Below are positions 15,901 to 19,423 of a stretch of DNA of 19,423 bases, one piece after another. The number at the start of each line of letters is the position of its first letter. Positions within the stretch are counted from its first letter, which is position 1. The DNA lies in assembly GCA_004335635.1 (NCBI GenBank), contig QAXH01004290.1, forward strand, positions 9,413 to 28,835, read 5' to 3'. The position numbers and the translations under genes are program-made. The notes beneath the pieces are model-generated. The model worked only from the letters and a program-made list of their open reading frames with translations. It was not told the DNA's origin and made no database searches. The DNA comes from Chloromonas sp. AAM2. Lineage: Eukaryota > Chlorophyta > Chlorophyceae > Chlamydomonadales > Chlamydomonadaceae.

Positions 15901-18025
15901 CTTTCAACTATATTGCATCTCCAGCTATGTCTGTGCAGTCGGTCCAACCGGTACAAACAAACTCAAAGGTACCCAGCAAGAACTCACCAAACACAATGGC
16001 GAACAGCGGCAACATGATACCTGCATATCATACAAAGTGCCGGCACAAGTTGGGCGAGAAGATGCGTGCACGGGTTGCCAAGCCCTGCCGGCAACCAACG
16101 TGTTTGCACGATCACATGCCTTTGTGCAGCAACAAACAGCCTCACATCTGATGAAACAATCTAAACAGCCTCATAGTATTTACTGTGACTAATGAAAGCA
16201 GACACGAGTCACTAATGAGTAGGTGCTGATGCTATCCTGGTAGCGGTCCTACTAATATGACTATCCTACGCCATGCCGATGCTCCATGCGATGCCCATGC
16301 TCCATGCGATGCCCATGCTCCACGCGCAGCCCATGCTCCCACATGCGTCATGCAATGTCCATGCTGCATGTGACGCCCATGCTCCCAGCGATGCCACATG
16401 CGTCATGCAATGTCCATGCTCCATGTGGCGCCCATGCTCCATGTGATGTCCATGTTCCAGGCAATGTCCGTGCCTGTTGTGATGTTCATGCTACATGAGA
16501 TGTTCGTTTTGCATGTGGTTTATGCAATGCCCACGCTCATCATGCGATGTGCTGCCCTACCTCCGCCGACGGCACCCAAAAGGCCTCCTGCTATGAGCAT
16601 ATAATCAACCTTGTCGGCAGTACTGCAAAAAATAAGTGCACGAGGTTAGCATGGTTAAGGAAGGCCGGAAGCAAGGCACAACCAGCATTGTAGTGCAGAT
16701 CCAGGGATGACACAGCAGTGTAGTTGGACTCCACGCGAAGGTCGAGGGTTTTACACATCCTAACTTCTCATCCTAACTTCTCATGAATGAGCTGGGTCCG
16801 TCTTCGCCATTCAAAGACAAGAAGTTGCTGGTAAGAAACCTTTGGCCACCCCAGTTCGCCATGTCAGATGTCATGCAGGCAGGGACAACGTTTGGGACTC
16901 GACCGGTAGGTCTGACTCGCTGAGCCCAGTCGACTGGGTTTGACTGTGAGGATTGGCGGTCTTTTGTGCCTTATGTACCCGGGTTCATCTTTGGATACAC
17001 GCCGGGCGTTTGCACACTCAGCCCTGAACTGCATGGGCTTGTAGCTGTCTCATGGCCTGCTGTTCTGCTGAGTGAGTGGTTTGCTTGACCAGTGATTTGC
17101 TTGCCTTGCTGCTGTGTTCTGCCCGGTCCGGCTGCTGTGTTTGCCTCAGTCCTCAGCACAGCATGCATATCTGGCCCTGGATTGAGCGTGGAGTACAGCA
17201 TGCAATTCTTGCCCGGCTCACTGCCCTGCTGCCGTATTCTGCCTTACTCCTCGTACAGCACTTGTGGCCTTGTGGTTTGGGCTGGGGATTGCCCTGGATT
17301 GCGCCTTGTCTGCCCACTTCTACTAAAGCTGGCCACTCTGAAGGGTGGCAGCATGACCTGCCACTTGGCATGCCAAACGTTCCCACATGCACTGCCTAGT
17401 GTCAGAATGGCCTGGCGTGGCCTGCCTTGATCTCATGCATGCTCCCTCATGTCCACTGCTTTTGGGTGTCAAAGCTTCTTGTGCACCATGTGTTCGGCCA
17501 CTGCACAGCCGTTAACGGCCATTCTGAGTCACCGAGGAAGTGGTCCCATGATGAAGTCCTAACTCTGCCCACTCAGGTGATGAGGCAGTACCCAAGGATG
17601 CCACACGCATGCAGTAGTTTGACTCCAAGAGTCGAATAGGAATGTGAATGGCGGACGGGGAGGCGTCTTCGCTACGTCAACACCACCCACTGAACTAGGC
17701 TGCTGAGTGTTGGGCAGGCTAAACCGCATGACGTTCATGGCTGGCAAAGGCCAGAAGAGCGTAGCATGGTTTGACTTTTGAATGTGCTGCGAGTGAATGA
17801 TGACGACTTGTCTCACTTTCGCGGACCTGTTCTGACCGCCTCCTCCGAGCGATCTGGGCTTCGATAGGGTTGTGCCGCGCCTAGCTCTTACCTGTACAGT
17901 TTCATGTAAGGCACTGGCGGAAGGGTAGACTTCTTTTGTGAGTCCTCCTCTTTGGGTTCCATCGGTCCGTCGCGGTCTGCCATGGACTCCATCTGCACCA
18001 GCTCCTGCTTCAAGGCCTCTGCCAT
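328..18025 (-). CDS. Full-length ABCB/MDR-type ABC transporter, 38 exons, 3' end beyond the left edge
   Basis: Predicted ATP-driven membrane exporter of the P-glycoprotein family. Exons in transcript order: 18025-17892, 16622-16561, 16020-15988, 15555-15440, 15216-15145, 14090-14048, 13680-13579, 13101-13012, 12501-12452, 12208-12098, 11845-11787, 11530-11407, 11053-10566, 10290-10190, 9788-9697, 9322-9216, 8802-8766, 8418-8278, 7797-7647, 7388-7264, 6812-6698, 6393-6365, 6043-5955, 5446-5325, 4967-4923, 4712-4657, 4237-4160, 3860-3747, 3503-3431, 3208-3130, 2678-2630, 2410-2354, 2238-2126, 1793-1709, 1438-1275, 937-804, 611-538, 391-328. They sum to 3778 nt (1259 codons plus one base). Every intron is GT-AG and phase is kept throughout. 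The order is TMD1-NBD1-TMD2-NBD2. ABCB full transporters are usually about 1250-1400 residues, so roughly 150-200 should follow outside the window. Exon 21 was ended at GTAACG (6697) because the nearer GTGGGAG donor breaks the downstream frame. Substrate and membrane cannot be told from sequence. Closest by eye to plant, algal and protist ABCB proteins. Confidence 0.92.
1056..1091. repeat. (AAC)n microsatellite, intron 35
   Basis: About eleven AAC units with one AAT interruption. On the transcript strand it is (GTT)n. It lies in the middle of the intron between exons 35 and 36. The rest of that intron (938-1274) shows nothing recognisable. Confidence 0.95.
1640..1690. repeat. Degenerate CAR/AAC triplet-rich tract, intron 34
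   Basis: A loose run of AGCAACAACAACGAG and AGCAACAGCAGCAGCAACA on the plus strand, about 20 bp from the exon 34 donor (1708). An imperfect trinucleotide repeat. Confidence 0.7.
1794..2125 (-). other. Intron 33 (332 bp)
   Basis: Splits the Trp codon after WFGG (phase 2). A TCTCTAACCAACTTACAACC / TCTAACCAACCTCAACGACC near-repeat lies at about 2060-2105. Nothing else seen. Confidence 0.55.
2679..3129 (-). other. Intron 30 (451 bp)
   Basis: Phase 2, between SDK-CT and the exon starting with the last base of Leu. No repeat, RNA gene or coding potential recognised. Confidence 0.55.
3506..3572. repeat. Duplicated 32-bp segment at the exon 29 acceptor
   Basis: GCAC[T/A]CAAGTA[G/A]ATGCACGAAAGC followed by AATCATGT occurs at 3506-3537 and 3541-3572 (35-bp period, two differences). 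The first copy abuts the real acceptor AG of exon 29 on the transcript strand. The second copy is followed by CAAAAC and has lost the AG, so it is not a usable acceptor. Confidence 0.92.
4238..4656 (-). other. Intron 26 (419 bp)
   Basis: Between MVQQ and ACLSF, phase 0. No repeat or coding potential recognised. Confidence 0.55.
4968..5324 (-). other. Intron 24 (357 bp)
   Basis: The donor is ACT|GTGAGT and the acceptor TGTTGCAG. A short near-duplicate around AAAGTATTCACAG and several CCTGAGCCA copies (about 5181 and 5212) are the only features noted. Confidence 0.5.
5454..5516. repeat. 12-bp minisatellite next to the exon 24 acceptor
   Basis: Just over five copies of ACATAAACATAC. On the transcript strand this reads TGTGTATGTTTA-type sequence and ends seven bases before the AG at 5448-5447. 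The repeat therefore sits where the polypyrimidine tract should be. The rest of intron 23 (5517-5954) shows nothing recognisable. Confidence 0.95.
6394..6697 (-). other. Introns 21 and 22 flanking the 29-nt exon 22
   Basis: Intron 21 is 6697-6394 and intron 22 is 6364-6044. Nothing recognisable in either. Confidence 0.55.
7209..7254. repeat. 17-bp direct repeat beside the exon 20 donor
   Basis: CTGCTCAGAGCAAGTGC occurs at 7209-7225 and 7238-7254, 29 bp apart, just inside intron 20 from the donor at 7263. If the donor were skipped the frame would run through the copies and stop soon after. The rest of intron 20 (6813-7208) has GTGAG-rich plus-strand sequence (about 6825-6875) but no gene. Confidence 0.85.
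7798..8277 (-). other. Intron 18 (480 bp)
   Basis: Between RIVQ and AALDR, phase 0. No repeat, RNA gene or coding potential recognised. Confidence 0.6.
8453..8557. repeat. 21-bp minisatellite, five copies, intron 17
   Basis: Unit CACCCTCATT[A/G]AAGGAGAATG, five tandem copies at 8453, 8474, 8495, 8516 and 8537 plus a degraded sixth (CACCCCACTAATCAAAGG). It starts about 34 bp from the exon 18 acceptor on the intron side. The first and fifth copies carry A and the inner three G, suggesting spread of the inner variant. Confidence 0.97.
9132..9163 (-). pseudogene. Partial duplicate of the exon 16 3' end and donor in intron 16
   Basis: On the minus strand ATGCAGGCAGGGTCAGCAGG followed by CAACGCACAAAG matches the last ~31 bases of exon 16 (9247-9216, ATGCAGGCGGCGTCAGCAGC then CAACGCACACAA) with only a few differences. 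It ends in a consensus donor, AAAG|GTAAG, at 9132/9131. Extending exon 16 to this donor would read TGA at once after HK, so use of it would truncate the protein. The remainder of intron 16 (8803-9215) holds nothing else recognised. Confidence 0.7.
9630..9677. repeat. 16-bp unit, three copies, intron 15
   Basis: AGGTGGTAAGGAGGG followed by C, T, C: three tandem copies starting at 9630, 9646 and 9662, about 20 bp from the exon 15 donor (9696). On the transcript strand it is pyrimidine-rich (CCCTCCTTACCACCT). The rest of intron 15 (9323-9629) shows nothing recognisable. Confidence 0.93.
9781..9888. repeat. 36-bp unit, three copies, spanning the exon 15 splice acceptor
   Basis: Copies at 9781-9816, 9817-9852 and 9853-9888, starting CTGGGGATCTG on the plus strand and differing at few positions. 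On the transcript strand each copy contains (T/G)(C)(T/G)CAG followed by ATCCCCAG, that is, an acceptor plus the first exon bases. The exon proper starts at 9788. The duplicate acceptors would start the exon at 9824 or 9860. Thirty-six is a multiple of three and no stop intervenes, so either adds 12 or 24 residues ([11 protein letters not shown][A/S] units) in frame before DPQSG. Confidence 0.93.
10566..11053 (-). other. Exon 13: TMD1-NBD1 connector with alanine-rich insertion
   Basis: At 488 nt this is by far the longest exon; the others in the window average about 90 nt. It codes for residues 333-494. The start ([19 protein letters not shown]) and end ([14 protein letters not shown]-loop Tyr485) are ordinary ABCB sequence. 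Between about 365 and 470 is an insertion not typical of the family: a polar Ser/Asp/Gly/Pro stretch, then an Ala/Val/Pro tract at 407-459 with a run of ten alanines at 432-441. In most ABCB proteins this connector is only a few tens of residues. The alanine codons are mixed (GCA, GCC, GCG, GCT), so this is not a simple trinucleotide expansion. It is probably a disordered surface loop. The reading frame is open throughout and joins both neighbours correctly, so I take it as coding. Confidence 0.85.
11054..11406 (-). other. Intron 12 (353 bp)
   Basis: Between FALGQ and AAPS, phase 0. No repeat or coding potential seen. Its position matches intron 34 in the second half of the protein. Confidence 0.6.
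11690..11754. repeat. 13-bp minisatellite, five copies, intron 11
   Basis: Five tandem copies of GAGAAACGGAAGT with one to three substitutions each (GGAATT, AAAAGT and GGAACT variants). They begin about 32 bp from the exon 11 donor at 11786, on its intron side. On the transcript strand the array is pyrimidine-rich (ACTTCCGTTTCTC). Confidence 0.93.
12912..12953. repeat. 21-bp unit, two copies, intron 8
   Basis: CCGGCCGCACACCCACCCATG occurs twice in tandem, followed by CCGCC. It lies in intron 8, about 60 bp from the exon 8 donor (13011). The rest of intron 8 (12502-13011) shows nothing recognisable. Confidence 0.9.
13150..13175 (-). pseudogene. Decayed duplicate of the exon 8 acceptor and first codons
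   Basis: On the minus strand, TTGCAGGTTTCATGATCGC is followed by TTCATTTGC, closely resembling the true exon 8 start about 75 bp downstream (CTGCAGGCTTCATCATTGC, then CTTCACG). It reads GFMIASF against the real GFIIAFT. Used as an acceptor it would run out of frame and stop inside exon 8, so I regard it as a non-functional exon-edge duplicate. Confidence 0.5.
13306..13497. repeat. 16-bp minisatellite, 12 near-perfect copies, in intron 7
   Basis: The unit is TCATGGCATGCTAGTG; a few copies have TGGTG instead of TAGTG. A diverged copy precedes it (about 13290) and a broken one follows (TCAGGGCG). High homogeneity suggests recent expansion. Each unit carries the palindrome GCATGC. The array lies between exon 7 (donor at 13578) and exon 8. 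Confidence 0.97.
13681..14047 (-). other. Intron 6 (367 bp)
   Basis: The donor is ACAG|GTGGGA and the acceptor GTTGTCAG. No repeat, RNA gene or coding potential seen. Confidence 0.6.
14091..15144 (-). other. Intron 5 (1054 bp)
   Basis: The second-longest intron. It carries the telomere-like tract (about 14184-14205), a CTCTAG-type short repeat (about 15116-15134) and two copies of TGCC[A/G]ACTTACCGCC (about 14909 and 14998). One plus-strand frame is open from 14526 to 15056 (176 codons) and shorter minus-strand frames overlap it. None shows a family I recognise. A decayed mobile element is possible but unproven. Confidence 0.6.
14184..14205 (+). repeat. Short interstitial telomere-like tract (TTAGGG type)
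   Basis: Reads GGGTTAGGGTTAGGTTAGGG followed by TTAG: TTAGGG units with one TTAGG variant, inside intron 5. TTAGGG telomeres are known from animals, fungi and some Chlamydomonadales. The tract is too short to prove telomeric origin, but the match is direct. Confidence 0.65.
15606..15943. repeat. Tandem duplication of about 167 bp in intron 3
   Basis: Copy A is about 15606-15774 and copy B about 15775-15943. Both begin GTTCATC, continue with TACAAGTA, share GAGCAACTACCAGGG at 15647 and 15813, then GGAGTTGCTTCA followed by GATACAA, CACATG and a CAACTATATTGC-like part. Clear but diverged similarity shows an old local duplication. It lies wholly in the intron between exons 3 and 4. Confidence 0.75.
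16269..16549. repeat. Degenerate 18-bp minisatellite in intron 2
   Basis: About 15 diverged copies of an 18-bp unit of the type ATGCGATGCCCATGCTCC, with occasional length variants. Because 18 is a multiple of 3, one plus frame translates as an imperfect six-residue repeat (MRCPCS-like). This is not a protein-coding signal. The array fills most of the intron between exons 2 and 3 (16560-16021). Confidence 0.85.
16623..17891 (-). other. Intron 1 (1269 bp)
   Basis: The longest intron of the gene. The donor is CAG|GTAAGA and the acceptor TTTTTTGCAG. It holds a perfect 14-bp palindrome (16925-16938), a 13-bp direct repeat (CCTAACTTCTCAT, about 16759-16784) and a Cys/Leu-rich-translating, TGCT/TGCC-rich stretch at about 17040-17260. 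No protein domain was recognised on either strand. First introns often carry regulatory elements, but nothing specific is visible. Confidence 0.7.
16925..16938. repeat. Perfect 14-bp palindrome CCCAGTCGACTGGG in intron 1
   Basis: The sequence equals its own reverse complement over all 14 bases. It could be a binding site for a dimeric protein or chance. No second copy was noticed in the window. Confidence 0.85.
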
Positions 18026-18067
18026 TTTGTTCCGCCGGCGTCCACGCACACACCACTTCCGAAATTA
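18019..18067 (-). promoter_or_regulatory. Start codon context of the transporter
   Basis: The chosen ATG is at 18025-18023 in the context AACAAAATGGCA, with A at -3 and G at +4, a strong eukaryotic initiation context. An in-frame TAA lies 14 codons upstream (18067-18065) with no intervening in-frame ATG. This is therefore the first possible Met of the exon 1 frame. Internal Met codons (residues 12 and 15) are in weaker family context. Confidence 0.75.
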
Positions 18068-19101
18068 CTGTGGGCAGCCCTGCCGCCCTCTTCTTGACTT
18101 TGGGCTACTTTTTGATGCTGCGTGGCGCTGCGTGCCCTTGGTTGATTACTATTGGATGCTGAGGTGCCTTAGTGTAGAAAGCAGCACAGTTGAGGAAGAA
18201 CGAAGGCCAAGTACCGCGAGGAAGGTTTACTGCCGTTAGAACGGTTGTGGTAATTTGCGCATAATTTACCGAGTGATTTATCACTCCTCTACTTATCCGG
18301 CGATTTTGATCTCCTGAGCCAGACGTTCGCTTCCTTGTTGTTGTTACCTCAGGGAATGCGGACAATGTGTGTCGCAACTGCGATCATACAACCCTACTCA
18401 GGTTCACTCATCAGTCTCTGAATCATGGCAGACGCCCAGGAACGAGCACAGCACATCATGATCATGGGCCAGCAAACACTCTGCCTGTAAAACACTGAAG
18501 CTCCACCTGCATCAGGTAACTGCTAGGGTTTACTTGTTTGGATGTACGATTTGTCACAGATGGGGCAGGCCTTCCAGGTGTAGCTATTGTGGTGGGCTTG
18601 AATTGTGGTGGTTTTAATCCGGTTTTGGGGGCGGGCCTGATGTATAAAGAAACTTGCAGGCCTGGGATCGAGCACTGGTGGTGGGCTTCCTTCCACACAG
18701 CAAAGCAAAGGCACACAGTTTCATACCAGGCTTGGCAACATTGTGCGTGCGTACACAGCAAGGGATGAGATGCGGATCTTGAGCGTGCAGCAGATGTGCG
18801 CACAATGGAGGGCCTATATGCACAGAGATTTCAACCAGGCTGTTCAGGGCCCGTTCCAGACAGTGGATTTGTGCCATTAAGTCAAAGCCCATTGAATGCC
18901 CCAGCCTCAGTGTTCCAAACAGTCAAGGCGTGAACCTGAGAGTTCATCTGATGTCTTGACCCATGATGGCCCACTGCCATGCCGGTTTAATGACCTGAGT
19001 TACCTTCAACGCAATTGCGACTCACATTGTGCAGCATGCGGGACGGTGACTCGTACGGCAAGACACATCGTGTTTTTGGGCGCCAAGCCCCAGCACTACT
19101 G
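18026..19101. other. Upstream region of the transporter, no gene recognised
   Basis: Should contain the 5' UTR and promoter of the transporter. Stop codons break all frames into short pieces with no recognisable domain. No convincing TATA box is placed upstream of the start on the minus strand. A near-perfect inverted repeat, GAGTGAT-TT-ATCACTC, lies at 18271-18286, about 250 bp upstream of the ATG. A weak CPICDKSY string on the minus strand near 18550 lacks the histidines of a zinc finger. Some of this DNA may be decayed transposon next to the LINE end. Confidence 0.5.
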
Positions 19102-19121
19102 TCATCATCATCATCATCATC
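19102..19121. repeat. (TCA)n / (TGA)n microsatellite
   Basis: Six uninterrupted TCA units plus a partial one on the plus strand. On the minus strand it reads GATGATGA and follows the LINE-like stop codon by about 100 nt, so it may be the 3' tail of that element. Otherwise it is an ordinary trinucleotide repeat. Confidence 0.9.
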
Positions 19122-19423
19122 GTTACATAGCTTCTCATGGTTCAACCCACGGTACTGCAGCTAGGCACAACGTCTCTCCAAGAATTACAAGCCTGACAAT
19201 TATTAAGCCAACAAAGCTCACTCAGTGACTGATAGCAGGGCGCGTCATCACCAACACACGGTTCCAAGTTGAAAGTGGGGCACCCCTGCCTCTCTTCGCT
19301 ACAGCCTGCTGGCCCTGTGGGGCTGGAACAGTTGCAAAAAGCAAGCGTCTAACGTTGGAAGTGTCAGGCATGCGTCCCATGTGGCCTAGCCACCTGAGCC
19401 TGTGTGTTCTGAGCAGGGCACTA
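19102..19423 (-). mobile_element. 3' end of a LINE-type (possibly RTE-like) non-LTR retrotransposon
   Basis: Reading the minus strand from the right edge, a frame is open for 66 codons (19422 to 19225) and stops at TGA 19224-19222. It has no Met at the edge because it is entered from outside the window. It contains HRLRWLGHMGRMPDT, then a spacer and RGRGAPLSTWNRVL. This matches the well-known C-terminal pattern (RLRWLGHVxRMPD ... RGRPxxTW) downstream of the reverse transcriptase in LINE ORFs. About 100 nt after the stop lies a pure (TGA)n tract (19121-19102). Short trinucleotide tails of this sort are typical of RTE-type elements, hence the tentative assignment. The RT and endonuclease domains would be to the right, outside the window. 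It may be a 5'-truncated dead copy. Confidence 0.62.

Larger units (their letters stand above)
11407..18025 (-). other. Exons 1-12: N-terminus and first transmembrane domain (TMD1)
   Basis: Codes for residues 1-332. The hydrophilic N-terminus (1-40, Glu/Lys/Asp-rich, no signal peptide) leads into the family motif PPVPYMKLY. Hydrophobic segments lie near 53-76 (TM1), 100-123 (TM2), 183-197 (TM3), 200-218 (TM4), 277-303 (TM5) and 313-330 (TM6). Family landmarks visible: [13 protein letters not shown] (124-136), the coupling-region motif KQDIAFFDT (141-149), [11 protein letters not shown] near 242-252 and FALGQAAPS at the TM6-NBD1 junction. Exons are very short (33-134 nt). Nothing appears to be missing between them when compared with the usual ABCB order, so TMD1 looks complete. 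Confidence 0.9.

Noticed and set aside
16286..16604. Plus-strand MRCPCS-type repeat proteins
   Set aside because: Translation of the degenerate 18-bp minisatellite in intron 2; no start context or domain.
16783..16923. 47-codon plus-strand frame ([16 protein letters not shown] start) in intron 1
   Set aside because: Composition looks protein-like, but it is short, isolated and unrecognised. Not enough to call a gene.
18523..18714. Possible zinc finger (CPICDKSY) on the minus strand upstream of the gene
   Set aside because: Only the Cys pair is present; the His pair is missing and the frame stops soon after.
19081..19130. Poly-His protein on the plus strand
   Set aside because: The His run is the (TCA)n microsatellite read in one frame.

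Overview
The window is nuclear DNA of an intron-rich eukaryote. One gene on the minus strand covers almost all of it. I could follow it through 38 coding exons (18025 down to 328) joined by 37 complete GT-AG introns, with reading phase kept at every junction. It encodes a full-length (TMD1-NBD1-TMD2-NBD2) ABCB/MDR (P-glycoprotein-type) ABC transporter. 1259 codons lie in the window. The gene runs off the left edge inside the second nucleotide-binding domain, so the NBD2 signature, Walker B and stop codon are missing. The organism is most likely a chlorophyte green alga. The reasons are the density of short exons, the alanine-rich insertion, the very repeat-rich introns, the AAAATGG start context and a TTAGGG-like interstitial tract (human-type telomere repeats are known from some Chlamydomonadales). 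This is inference and the sequence does not prove it.

Layout, right to left (direction of transcription). 19423-19102: the 3' end of a LINE-type non-LTR retrotransposon on the minus strand, with a (TGA)n tail. 19101-18026: upstream region of the transporter with no recognisable gene. 18025-11407: exons 1-12, N-terminus and TMD1. 11053-7647: exons 13-19, an alanine-rich linker and a complete NBD1. 7388-5955: exons 20-23, a charged central linker. 5446-1275: exons 24-35, TMD2 and the approach to NBD2. 937-328: exons 36-38, the first half of NBD2. 327-1: intron 38, mostly a 19-bp satellite.

The protein is predicted to be an integral-membrane exporter using two ATP sites. In NBD1 the A-loop Tyr, Walker A, Q-loop, LSGGQ, Walker B with catalytic Glu, D-loop and H-loop His are all intact. 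In NBD2 the A-loop, Walker A and Q-loop are visible.

The unusual part is the gene's architecture. About fifteen introns carry tandem or local repeats, nearly all of different families (12, 13, 16, 18, 19, 21 and 36 bp units among them). Several duplications copy exon edges with their splice sites. The clearest is a 36-bp triplication of the exon 15 acceptor that keeps frame in all three positions. I found no CRISPR, operon, tRNA, rRNA or prokaryote-type system.
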